Source: Climacium dendroides (Eukaryota > Streptophyta > Bryopsida > Hypnales > Climaciaceae). Taken from it: a DNA stretch of 64,000 nt. Of this stretch, positions 37,072-48,182 are shown one piece after another. Position 1 is the stretch's first letter. The number at the start of each line of letters is the position of its first letter. Under the pieces are notes generated by a model. The model saw only the letters and a program-made list of their open reading frames with translations. It ran no database searches and was not told the origin of the DNA. Both the position numbers and the translations under genes were made by a program. The DNA lies in assembly GCA_950106755.1 (NCBI GenBank), contig OX467092.1:4030001-4094000 (forward strand). The letters are read 5' to 3'.

Positions 37072-37707
37072 TCCCTAAATGCTCAAGAGCTTCTTGGAAT
37101 TTGCTTTACATTGACAACATTTTGATGAGTTTTATCAAAAAAAATTTACGAATTGTGACCATACAAATTCAAACCAAACGTGTTTGAGATCACATGGGAA
37201 AAGAAGACACAACAATATTACTTATAACTTATAGATTGAAAGATTATAATATTTGATAATGAAGGTGTTAAAACTATGAAAGTGATTTCAAGTCTTTCAA
37301 TCCTCTTTTCACATGCCAAATGTAAAAAGTTGGTCACCAAAAACAAATATGAGGGTAAAGGGCATAACATGCATAACATGATCAATTTACAGCTTCTCAG
37401 TAACTATTGTACAATTTTATAAAATAAATTTCTAATGTGATTTTTCCTCCAAGCTTTAGGATATTTGAGGCTCATTTCCAAGAGCCCTCAATACTAGAAA
37501 ATAAAGATTTGCAATGGACACTCATGCACAAAATCTTGAATAGAAAAATTGTAATCATTCATTTTCAAAGTTAGATTTTTTGATGCTAAAACCAGACTTC
37601 AAAAAAAATTCAAAAATACAATTTACTAAAAATAGTAATATATTAAAATTTTATTTAATTTCAAAGTATCTTCAACACTAAAACTTTGTGCCTTGGGCAT
37701 TTAGAGA
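37072..37707 (-). mobile_element. TTAA element, type C, inverted
   Basis: The left end TCCCTAAATGCTCAAG follows TCAA; the right end CTTGGGCATTTAGAGA precedes TTAA (37708-37711). Its interior is the inverse of type C at 62710. Both share the block with AAGAGCCCTCAATACTA and the ATCTTGAATAG region. The TTAA on its right is also the left TTAA of the next element. Confidence 0.75.
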
Positions 37708-37711
37708 TTAA

Positions 37712-38629
37712 CCCTATAGGCCCAAGGCCATTTTTCTATCAAAAAGACTTAGAATTGTCATTTCTATTGTGTTTGTTCAAGGAAATAAATAATATATATA
37801 TATTTAGAATCTAACAATAGGATCTTGTACTTTACTTGTTTGAGATCATATGGTAAAAATTTCATGAAGTTGGACTATATAGATTGAGAGATATTAGCAT
37901 TTAAAATTTTTTTAATTATTTATTTTGAATACTACCCTGCAATTTCAAAATGACTTTCACCACCATTTGTAAAATAAATTGCATTGTGGACTTCAAAATT
38001 TTAAAAAAATTGTTTTGAAAAATTGAGTTGAAAGTCTAAGAAAAAAATTCAAAAAACACACACACTTGATTTCTATTCTTTAAAAAATTGTAAAGTAGAA
38101 GTAGATATAAGATTGAAAGGTAAACTAAATTGTTAATAGCTCTAAGATGTGATTAAAACACAATAATCCCGAAGGCGAGATTGTTCTAGCAAACAAACTT
38201 AACCTTGTCAAACAATTTTTTTATAAATTGTGAAAATTGCATTTAGAAACAAATCCTATAAACTATTTTTTCAAAAACATGGTCGGATTGCCCAAAAACA
38301 AGATTGTTCACAATTTTCACATCACTAATTCAAATGGAATGAAGCAAAGCTCCACATGTAGACGAAAGTATGATCTATAAGAAGAAAAAAGAGTTATTTA
38401 ATTTCAAATTTTTGTGGATCTCTTTTTTTCTTGGCAACTTAAAAATTATACTTTAGATGGCATAACTTTTGCTCCTAGGTACTGATTGATATAAAAATTA
38501 TATTCTCACATAATTTATAGGTTATTCTATCTTATGAGAAAGTTTCAAAAAATTTTACTAAAAAATGAGTTCATAGGAATTTGCTTGAAATCCATTTTGT
38601 CTCCTAAGGAGACAATGGGTCTTTATGGA
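37712..38629 (+). mobile_element. TTAA element, type A, abutting a type C element
   Basis: TTAA (37708-37711), then CCCTATAGGCCCAAGGCC; the right end GGGTCTTTATGGA precedes TTAA (38630-38633). 918 bp, closely related to 27842-28760 and followed by the same R flank. Confidence 0.83.
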
Positions 38630-38633
38630 TTAA

Positions 38634-41475
38634 GCTTAAATTAGAATCCAATTGTTGGCTTGATTTCAAACTATCAAAATCAATCAATAGGAATGCATAG
38701 ATCTTTAGGTCTAAAAGCTTTACATTGAAAGGTGACCTAATTTTCTTTGATATCACATTTTTGCTTTTGTTGTGGTATTTGAATGCCAAAAAAATTGGGT
38801 CCAAGTGTTAAAAATTGGATGGCCTTTACCTTGACCCCATTTTTCCACTTACACCTAGTTTGAGTTGGCTTTATGTTTGTAAATTGGAATGGGAAATGGG
38901 CCCTAATATGAAGTTGCCTTGAATGTGGTAAAAGTATATTTGAATTTGATTAATTATGGGGACCAAGATTTCTATGAGGAAGACCCGATACATTCTAGAA
39001 GTTGTAGGGGCCAAAATACATGCCACAATTGGTGATGGCTACCGAACCATTTTTCTACTAACTTTTGGATTCTAGCTACCTTGATTTGTATTATTAGTAA
39101 GAGGAGAAAATTAGTGTTATGTTGAAAATTAATGTTAACTCCAAAAAATTGGCTTCATTTAGGAGAAGAATAAGTGCTTGATTTGTTTTGCTTTTGCACA
39201 CTTCCATATTCATTTCAATCATGTCTTATATGTGATAGAGTATGTAAATAGCATTAGAATTATTCCATCTTATATTTGTGTCTCTTCAATATGAGAAGAA
39301 GACAAAAGGAACCAAATGTTGGATTAAAGGACATTCAATTACAATCAACACACACCAAAATGCAACACCTACATTCAAAAGCCAAAGAGTCCTTTTTCCT
39401 AAATATTGATCAATTATACAAGATGTACACAATTTGAAAATGAAACTCAATGAGAGTCTAGTGTTTTCTTAGTTTTGAACTCACCTAGAAACAATTCTTT
39501 GATAATTGAGTAGTTTTTGTTTTTTTTGTATTGGACCCCATAGGCAATTGGAATCTTCTTCTAATTGCCGATGGGGCCCAATATAAAAAAATTGCGTTAT
39601 AATAGTAAGCATGCTTAGATGCAATTAGGGTCAATAGTAGGTGCTTATATCAAGTTACTCTAGCACAAAACTACTTTCTTACGCAAGGGTTCAAGAACTT
39701 TTTCTCCATCCTCTTGGTGAAGGTGATTGTCATTTTCATTCAACGTTTTATTTGGTTTGAAAGGAAGTCACGGGGAAGCAACAACAGTTGAAAAAAAATG
39801 GTGCTTAGTAGTTGTAGAAGATAAAATAGGGTCAACAATTCCTCTTTTTGACAAGCTAATTTTTTTTCTACAAAAGTATTGAATTCGTAGCATATAAGTT
39901 GGGTTATCACTTTCATGCATGCTTTTATTCATTTGTAGATGAATAGGGAATTTGATTATTGAGAAGATAAGAGTTCCTTGGTCATAGGAAACTAATCAGT
40001 TGTCTAGCAAGTCTACAGTTCACAAAAATCCTATCATGTAGGGTATTGTCCATCAAAGATGCTATTGAGTCATAGAAGTTGTTAATTTATTTTTTCAAAA
40101 GAAAAAATGTTGACACTTAGTGGACAGTCACGCTCGGTGGTTGCAAGAGAATTCTTATCATGTAGGAAATCAAATAGTTGTCTAGCAAGTCTACAGTTCA
40201 CAAAAATCCTATCATGTAGGATACTGCCCATCAATGATACTGCTGAGTCATAGAAGTTGTTAGTAATTTACTTATTCAAAAGAAAAATGTTGACACTCAT
40301 TGGATAGTCACGCTCAATGGTTGCAAGAGAATTCTTATCCCGTAGGGAACCAAACAATTGCCTAGCAAGTCTACAATCCACAAAAATCCCATCATACAAG
40401 GTACTACCCATCAACGATACTACCGAGTCATAGAAGTTGTTAGTAATTTACTTATTCAAAAGGAAAAATGTTGACACTCATTGGATAGTCACACTCAGTG
40501 GTTGCAAGAGAATTCTTATCATGTAGGGAACCAAACAATTGCCTAGCAAGTCTACAATCCACAAAAATCCCATCATACAGGGTACTACCTATCAACGATA
40601 CTGCTGAGTCATAGAGGTTGTTGTTAATTTACTTATTCAAAAGAAAAAATGTTGATACTCATTGGATAAGCACGCTTGGCAGTTGCAAAAGAATTATTAT
40701 CATATAGAAGGTTTTCTAACAATGATGGTTGGTGAATCATCAATGTGGTTGTTAGTTCACTTATTCAAAAGAAAAAAATTGCTGCTAGAAAGTCATGCTT
40801 AGTAGTTGCAAGTGGTTTGTTAAATTATTTTTCATAGAAGTAGTTGTTCATTCACTTATTCAAAATAAATAGAGGTTACCATTGGAAACTCATGCTCAAT
40901 GTTTGCAACCCGGTTTGCAAATGGTTTGGTAACTTATTTTTCATAGAAGTGTTTTGTAGTCCAGTTATTCAAAAGAAAAAAAAATTGACACTTGGAAAGT
41001 CACACTTCATGGTTGCAATTTGTGGTTTGCTAATTTATTTTTAAAGAAAAGACACATGAAATAATCATATTCAATGGTTGTATGAGACAAAAATGGTTGT
41101 CAAGAGACGTTTCTATCTACTAGTGCAATGGATATTTTTATTTAAATTGTTACATGCAAGATTGTTAATACTCACAAAAAGTGGGTGAGAAGTGTTACTA
41201 GCCCTTCAAAATATTCTCTTTGTACTAAATTGTAGAGTGTTAAACAATGACTCTTCAAATCAAAGCCAACTTTATCCTTCAATAACTTACTCTATTTTTC
41301 AATAAGATCCTATTAAGAGCAACTTTATACAATATCAAGAACAAGGTTGCATAGAATGGAAGTAAGAGAAGAAAAAACAAACTATTTGTTTTTTGGTCTT
41401 TCATTCATATGGAAAAAAACCCTTTTGTGAGTCCTCATCCATTTGGGAACCTAATAAAATATTTGGTGCCACTAG
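38634..41475 (+). repeat. Dispersed repeat R, copy 5
   Basis: A collinear direct copy of 28765-30990. It is about 600 bp longer because of the tandem expansion at 40010-40680. Ends near TTTGGTGCCACTAG, as copy 3 does near TTTGGTGACACTAG. Confidence 0.8.
40010..40680 (+). repeat. About 180 bp tandem repeat, four units, inside R copy 5
   Basis: The block GAGTCATAGAAGTTGTT recurs near 40067, 40244, 40424 and 40605 (spacings about 177-181). Each is followed by TTACTTATTCAAAAG, ATGTTGACACTCATTGGA and GTCTAC(A/G)(A/T)TCCACAAAAATCC-like segments. R copy 3 has essentially one unit. Confidence 0.9.
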
Positions 41476-42299
41476 AAAACTAGCCCCATAAGAGATCATT
41501 TCATGATGAGAAATCATGTATGTTTTCTTTTTATCCAATCATATTTTTGTGAGCTCTAATTGCCAATATTTTTTGTAAAATCTTCTCATAAGCTATTCCT
41601 AATTATGTTACACTACCTTGTACAATTCTTCCTAAAATTATTTTTCTCCCCGTTTTTTTCAAATTGTTCACTTTCATTCAATTCTTCCTAGGAACACTTC
41701 TTCCTCATGAAATTTCTTCTTTAAAGAAGTCTCCCTCCCACAATTAGTCCGTGAATGGTTGTTTTTTACTTTGTCTCCCTTCTTCAAAGGTACCCATCAA
41801 CTCCCTCACATGTAAGGTAAGAGAATCTATTTGTACTACGTTGCCACTTTGTAGCCACTTTGTACTACTTTGTGTCACTTTAAAGTCACTTGTAGCCCCT
41901 TTGTAACCGCTTTGTACCAACAAAGTACATTTGAACTTCGAAATGTACATTGGGAACATATAAATGTGTGTATTTAAAAGGATGATGAGTTGAAGCACAA
42001 ATGAGGTCTCTTAACCCACAGTCTTAACCTTAGAAGAATACAACCCCCCTTGATCAAAGTAACCACGTAAAAATAGAAACCAATGAGGAGATTCTTTGTT
42101 TCTATATTTACCAACAAAATCGTCCATCATATTTTTTTAAGTTTGCGACGTCCTTCTAGGGTTAATAAACCTTTTTTTTCTTCATGAAATGCATAATAAT
42201 TGAACTAAGCAACGGAGTTTTTTTTTCATTTTTTTTTCCTTCATTTTTTTTTCAATTTTTTTTTACTTCATTTTTCCAATTTTTTTCGTGAGCCTCGTT
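41476..42299. other. Unassigned sequence with short repeats, upstream of the metallothionein-like locus
   Basis: It contains an 11-12 bp degenerate repeat of CACTTTGTA(G/C) type at about 41838-41930, and T-rich CATTTTTTTTTC units at 42220-42285. No gene. Confidence 0.5.
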
Positions 42300-42819
42300 G
42301 CCAAAGTCGACCCCAACGGCGGAGGGCCCTCCCCGCCCTGAGTGTGAGTGTCGTACACGACCTTCCATGCCCCAGTTACCTTAACTTAGCCCAACCAGCT
42401 CCCTAAACCCTCTCTCCCTCCACCTCCCATGCAGGCCCGGCAGGCCCCCACCAGACCTAAACCCCTGTTCCCATCCTATTCCAAGCAAACCCCCGTCAAG
42501 TGGGGACCAGGGTCCGCATCCCGAGGCCGCCTGGCCCCCTCCCAGGCCGTCCGCAAATCCGCAACGACCACACCAGCACGGCAGGCAGGCTCCTCCTACA
42601 AAACCCACACCAATCCCCCGCAAAGAATCAATCCACACAGCAGAGCTCACTAGTACTGTAGTAATTCTTCCCTACAGTAGCACCCCCAGCCCGAATCTCT
42701 AACGACATCCCCTGCACTTGGTGGCTCCGGCCAGTCCTGCATCCCCTGCACGACAGGCTTCTCAATTTGAGCTGTACTACAGTCGTCTCCACTTTTCCTC
42801 ATCTGCTGAGTGCTGATCA
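42300..42819 (+). promoter_or_regulatory. GC-rich upstream region of the metallothionein-like gene
   Basis: The base composition changes sharply to GC-rich here and stays so to about 45160. No start codon belongs to the downstream gene, and the frames present overlap on both strands. I infer promoter sequence from its position before the TATA box. No certain metal-response element was identified. Confidence 0.45.
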
Positions 42820-42827
42820 TATATATA
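42820..42827 (+). promoter_or_regulatory. TATA box of the metallothionein-like gene
   Basis: TATATATA followed by GACC stands alone in GC-richer sequence. Transcription would be expected to start about 30 bases downstream, near 42855, leaving a leader that is interrupted by an intron. Confidence 0.6.
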
Positions 42828-43030
42828 GACCTTGGCAGGCAGGCTTGGGGTGGCCGGCTTTTTCGTCTCTGAGACTCACACAAGGTTTGAACTGACGCTT
42901 AACCTCTCTCCCGTGAGCTTCCTCTTCATTGCCATCGGCGGCGATCAGCACTGCTAAGTTACTGTCGATCGGCGCTGGGCTCAATTGCAAGCTTAGCTTA
43001 TGAGAGGAGAGGAAGTCGCGTAGCTTGACG

Positions 43031-43451
43031 GTGAGGCTTAGCTTGGTTGGTTAGTTTGGGTTCTGTGGCATGGAGGTGTGCGCATTCGGGGGTGCGGAGG
43101 TGTGCGATCGGGAGTGTAGAGTATGGGTCGATTTTGTGGGAATGGGAGTTCCGATTTGGTGTTGGAACTCTGTGCTTTGGTCAATTGGAACTCTGTGATG
43201 CAGGTGGATTAGTTGGAATTGTGGCGGTTGGGTTGTTGGTTTGGGTGTTTTGGGGGGTAACTGAGTCTTGCGATGGATGGGTGTTTTAGGAAGTGGTAGA
43301 GAGGAGTGTGTGTGAATTTTTAGTGTTGGGGTATTCTGGGACGCATTAGAATTGAGAGGAGTGGGCGGATCGGAGTGGGGTTTTGAAATTGTTGAAACTC
43401 GGGTTCTGATGGTGATGCGGATGGTTGTGGTGAATGTGGTTTTGATTGCAG
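43031..43451 (+). other. Probable 5' leader intron
   Basis: The donor ACG|GTGAGG at 43031 and the acceptor TTGATTGCAG ending at 43451 frame 421 bases that are T/G-rich compared with their flanks. Splicing would bring the TATA-proximal leader next to the 79-base segment before the ATG at 43531. This is inferred from splice-site quality and composition only. Confidence 0.5.
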
Positions 43452-43530
43452 ACAGGAGCGGGCGTGTCGTCGCGTGTGGCTGGGAAATTGTACTCCTGAA
43501 GGAGTTTGGAAGAGATTTATTGTGGTCACC

Positions 43531-44452
43531 ATGTCTTGCGGGTGTGGCTGCTGCCCCAAGTGCGGATGTCGCGCCACTTGCACGTGAGGGCCCGCCTGTC
43601 TTGGAATGTTTTTAGGAGTTGTATGGGGATCTGCACCTCCATCGCCGGCGTTTTGCAATTGCTCTGTTGAATATTTGTTGGTTCTCTTGAATAATGGTGG
43701 GTTCTTTTGTGTTGTGATTGGCAGTTGCAACAACACTCTCTGGGACTTGGAGAGCCGGGGCGACTTCAGGTACTAATCAAGGACTCATCCATTATCCATT
43801 TGTTCACTCGTTTGGTAATAGGATGTGGCGGTTTGGGGAAGTTTTTCATAACTGCATTTTCTTTTTCCGGGGTAGATGGTGAATTTTTCTGGGGTGATTT
43901 TGGTAAAGGGTTAGGAATACCAGATCAGGATCATGTTGTTTGTGTAATTGCTAATGTTGACGCGAACTCGATGACGCAGCTACTTGGAGAGTCCCGTGAA
44001 GACTGTTGCCGTTGAGTATGAAGAGCAGTACAGCTTCAATGGCGACATGGAGTGGTCAAGCCAGACGGACTTCACTGGAGCTGGAGCTGGAGCTGAAGGT
44101 AACTCAAGTCCCTGAAAAGTCTTAGTTCTGTCTCGTTTCACTTTGTTCACTTAGTTCTTGTTTTTCGCCATTGTTTAGGGTTGTTATTCTACAGCACTTT
44201 GAGTTCAGCAGATTGTTTGTTGTCTTCCTACGTTTTGACTACGGAGTTTGATGGGTGTGACTAATCCTGGCCAATTACAATGAAAAGACTGGACGCTCTA
44301 GAATATGTTGTGTGCCTTGGTTACTGATACTCCAGATTAGGAGTTTTTTGGATTGATTTTGGTATCCTTTCTTTTATTTCTCAGGTGCTTCTGCAAAGAA
44401 GGGAAGCCGGGGAATCAACAACTACAAAGCCGATTACGGACATCCTGAGTAG
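43531..44452 (+). CDS. Metallothionein-like Cys-rich small protein, 94 aa, four coding exons
   Basis: Coding exons are 43531-43583, 43725-43769, 43980-44098 and 44385-44452 (stop TAG 44450-44452). All introns are GT-AG, and the phases join without a break to 285 nt. The first 19 residues, MSCGCGCCPKCGCRATCTC, hold eight Cys in CxC, CC and CxxC spacing, as in the N-terminal metal-binding domain of plant metallothioneins. Residues 20-94 have no Cys at all. They are acidic and aromatic at first (about 34-66), then Gly/Ala-rich (GAGAGAEGA), with a basic tail ending YKADYGHPE. Plant metallothioneins normally have a second Cys-rich domain at the C-terminus, so this is an atypical single-domain form. 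The role, binding of Cu, Zn or Cd in the cytosol, is inferred from the Cys motif. The gene has its own TATA box and probably a leader intron. It has no gene neighbours; repeats lie on both sides. It could instead be an unrelated Cys-rich protein. Confidence 0.68.
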
Positions 44453-45160
44453 AAGCAACAGCTTATAGTAGGACAGGCACAGGCTAGCTGCGAATGATGC
44501 ACTTGTACCATCAGAGTGAAAGTTACCCAATAGTTGGGCTTGAGAACAGCTAGGTCCTGTTTTTTTTGTCGTTTACTTGCTAATAAGCACGCACTGTTAG
44601 TGGATTTGAGTCTAGTCCATCGTCGCTGAAATGACTAGCAAGTCTGTTACGAGGTGTGCATGATGATAAAGGGCTACTACCCAGTGTATTGCAGAGAACC
44701 GAGTTCTTTAGGTGGTTGGAGATGAGCTCTGGTTTGCTTGACCATCAGTGCCTGCAACAGCTGAGTGTCCCGTGCAAATGTTTTGAGAGAGGGATTGCCA
44801 CATTTTGCACGACAGTTTGAAACCAAGATTTTGTGAACTTTTACTGCTGTAATATATTCAGTTGAAACTATCTAAGGACTGCCTTTGGAAATGTCAATTT
44901 CGTTGCAACGGCAGACGTTCAGTCGTTGGTACTTTTCAAGGATCTGGTACTGCTCTGAAACGCAAATCTGTACCAGTCGTAATTCTGAAGGCTTTGCAGT
45001 GTTGAATGACACATTTGGGTGGGCTTTGTACTGTTGAATGGTGCAATTTTTAAATGGGGTCCGTGAATCGTGCCTGCCAAATGAATGAAATTGACGTTTT
45101 TCTCTCTTCATTGTCTTCTTTAGTACTTACAGTAGCTGACAGGCCGATGTCTATTCTACA
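44453..45160 (+). other. Probable 3' untranslated region and downstream flank of the metallothionein-like gene
   Basis: The GC-richer composition continues to about 45160 with no coding frame that joins the gene. The 3' end is probably in the 44820-45110 range, where AATATATTCAG and AATGAATGAAATTG could serve as loose polyadenylation signals. The exact site cannot be fixed. Confidence 0.4.
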
Positions 45161-45689
45161 GTAATCAACATTGTCATATGGTGCTACTCAAGAGACGTGA
45201 CTCTGCAAGAAATCAATTTTCACAGTTTGTAGTATGATCATTTTTGTAAGAAATCAATTTTCGTAGTTTGTAATATTGATCAATTTTTAAAATCAGATTT
45301 TTAGAATTGTAGTATTGGTACCTAGTTGGGGGCTTTCACTAGTAGATATTCACACTAACAAAACCATTTCAAATGATGGTTTTGTGTTGAATTTGCATTA
45401 TTCTAAACACAATTGTGAGTTATTTAAACACAAAATCATCATATGTCTTTGTCTCTCATGCCTCTCTTTCCATGTCGTAGATAGAAGAAAAGGCACGTAA
45501 TGCTTCTTGTTCTTGGGTTTTAAAACATGTTTGAATCTTATTATGTTTAATTTTTTCTATTTGAGGGGCAAGTGCCATGCCATATCGAAGTGCGAAGAGT
45601 TCTTTTCAACTACAAAATGGAAAGCTTCTAACCTTGAGAAAGAAAATCCTACCCAAGTATTGGAGGGTTGTTTTTTCTCCATCCTCTAG
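45161..45689. other. Unassigned sequence, no gene seen
   Basis: It has a short duplicated segment (AAGAAATCAATTTTC at about 45208 and 45249) and otherwise nothing recognisable. Confidence 0.4.
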
Positions 45690-47337
45690 GGATGAAGGTG
45701 ATTGTCATTTTTATTCAATGTTTTATCTTGTTTGAAAGGAAGTCATAGTAGAGTGGCTATAGTTGAAAGAATGGTGCTTACTAGTTCTAGAAGATGAAGC
45801 AGATGAAGCAAGGTGTCAAGAGTGTTTCTTTTTGACCAATTTTCCTATACACAAGTATTGAATGTGTGGCATGTAAGTTGGGTTGTTACTTTCATCTGCA
45901 CACGCTTATTATCAATTCATAGATGAGTAGGAAGTTCGATTTTTGAAAAGATAAAAGTTCCTTGGTAATAGGGAGCCAAAGAGTTGTCTAGTGATTTGTA
46001 ACAATTTTATAGATGAAATATATTAAATGCAATATAGTGGACAAAAATTCTATCATGCAGGAGGTTTCCCATCAATGATTTTGTGAGTCATAAAATTGGT
46101 TGTTAATTTAGTTATTCAAAAGAAAAAACGTTGATGCTCGTTGGAAAGTCATGCTCAACGAAAATAGTGAATTCTTATCATGTAGAAGGTTTCACATCAA
46201 TGATGGTTGGTGAGTCATCAAAGTGGTTGTTAGTTCACTTATTCAAAAGGAAAAATATTGCCGGCTTGGGAAGTCACTTTTGTTTGGACACGCTTATTAT
46301 TGATTCATAAATAAATAGGAAGTTCAATTATTGAAAAGATGAGAGTTCCTTGGTCACAAGGAACCAAACCAAACAATTATCTTTAGTTAGTGATGTAACA
46401 ATTTTATTGATGAAACATATTAAATGCAAGCCTATTGTTGACAAAATTCCTATCATGTAGGAGGTTTCCCATCAATGATGGTGTGAGTCATAGAAGTGGT
46501 TGTTGGTTTGCTCATTCAAAAGAAAAAAAGTTAATGTTGAAAACTCACGCTTAGTGGTTGCAAGTGCTTTTGTAATTTATTTAAAAGAAAACTTAAGATG
46601 AAGTTGACCCTTGAAATACTCATGCTCAATAGTTGCAAGGAGTTGTTAGGTTATTTGTTTAAGGGAAAAAAAAGTTGATACTTGAAATATTCATGCTTAA
46701 AGGTTTTGTGAGACCAAAATGATTGGTAAGGATTGTTTCTATCTATTGGTGCAATGGATATTTCTATACAAAGTGTTCTATGCAAGATTATTGTAAATAC
46801 AACAACAATTGAGAGACATTGACTTCAAAAACATTCAATGCTAGAAAAATATTGTTCTTGTATTATGTATTATAAATAAGACAATTATTGGGAAGAAAAT
46901 GATTTTCCATTGAAGGAATTGACTTACCATCTATCTCCAAATTTATTTCCATTTATTTTTCCTTATGATCCTTAGTTTCAAAAAACAAAATTCTATTTTG
47001 TACACTTTTAACTACAATACATAGAATAATAAAAACAACACCAATGTTGGCAATATGTAGTAGTGTGTATTGTTTCTACTTATCAAATCAAAATGTGGAG
47101 ATACTTCTAATTTCCTATTATTTTCTATTGTGCTACAAATTTGTGAACATTATCTACCTCAAAGTGATCAAATTCTTTGAATATTAGGCATGCTTCTTCA
47201 ATTATGTAAAAGCTTAATATGTATACAACAAACAAAATATACAATTATACTAAAATATTTCAATAGTAATTTCATTAATTTAAATCATTCACAAAATAGT
47301 ATTTAAACAATTTATTTTGCTTTGTTTTTTTACAAGA

Positions 47338-48108
47338 ACTAGCGGTTAGTGCTTGTTATGCTATGCATTCACCAGTAGAATTTCATTAGAATTTTTTATG
47401 TATTAAATAGAATGCAAAGCAAGAATTTCAATAAATCTTTAGATAAAAATCACTAAAATCTTCATATAATTTTTTTTATAAATAAGCATATATTGAAATA
47501 AACAATAGAAATTTAATGAACGATGAATGAAATACATGCAATGATGAATACAGTAAAAGATACACATACATTAGAATGCATTAGAAATTTGACTCAATTG
47601 TTACAAACAATGGCAATCCAAATAGAAGAATTTAAAGGAAAAACTTGTAAACCTCTAAAGCTTCATGAACTATTTAATTCAAAACTCACAAAAACACAAA
47701 ATTATAGAAATGCAAAAGAAGTCTAAAGCCAAGAAAAGCAATGGAATTGCTACCTTTATAATATCACCATATGGATCCTCTTTAATATCACCTCAATTGC
47801 AACGACTATATTGTTTCTATAATACCACCCTTTGTAAAAAGTGATATTGTAGAGGTGATTGTGAATTGCTACTCTATTTCAGTAATATCACATTGTGTGA
47901 AAATACGATTTCTATGTATGCGTGATTGAAAATAATTTTATAAAATAATTGTTTTAAAGACTTATTGAAATCATTATCATGCATTCTATTCAAATATATC
48001 AAAATTTTATTAATGTGTGATATAATGAATGCGTGGCATAGTAAGTACGAGCCCCTAATGGTAGCATTTGTGATATTGAAGGAGGAGTTATGATTTTAGT
48101 AGTATGAT
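47338..48108 (+). mobile_element. Repeat D, copy 1 (inverted repeats near both ends)
   Basis: It begins ACTAGCGGTTAGTGC...GCTATGCATTC. An inverse copy of this end lies at about 48027-48059 (GAATGCGTGGCATAG...GCCCCTAAT). It interrupts R copy 6. Similarity to D copy 2 continues about 50 bp beyond the inner inverted repeat, to about 48108, so the true right end is uncertain. CAAGAA on both sides (47333-47338, 48141-48146) may be a target duplication. The class is not determined. Confidence 0.6.
47523..47726 (+). CDS. Short reading frame shared by both D copies, 67 aa
   Basis: The frame starts at an ATG and contains DTHTLECIRNLT, LLQTMA and a Lys-rich tail. The partner frame in D copy 2 (50681-50872) keeps about 25 residues in the same order. 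No family was recognised. It may be a remnant of an element protein or only a consequence of sequence identity between two copies. Confidence 0.15.
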   Translation: MNEIHAMMNTVKDTHTLECIRNLTQLLQTMAIQIEEFKGKTCKPLKLHELFNSKLTKTQNYRNAKEV

Positions 48109-48182
48109 AATCCAATGAAATTTCAAACTAATTAGTTTTTCAAGAATAGAAAAAACTAATTAGTTTGGAATTTCATTGGATT
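48109..48182. repeat. 32 bp-arm hairpin at the D/R junction
   Basis: The arms 48109-48140 and 48151-48182 are complementary with one mismatch around a 10-base loop. The right arm is normal R sequence (compare 11211-11240 in R copy 2). The left arm is an extra inverted copy of it that lies next to D. Confidence 0.92.

Noticed and set aside
42381..42650. 89-codon minus-strand Gly-rich frame opposite the metallothionein-like promoter
   Set aside because: GC-rich DNA lacks stops on both strands here. The frame has no motif, and the opposite strand is equally open.
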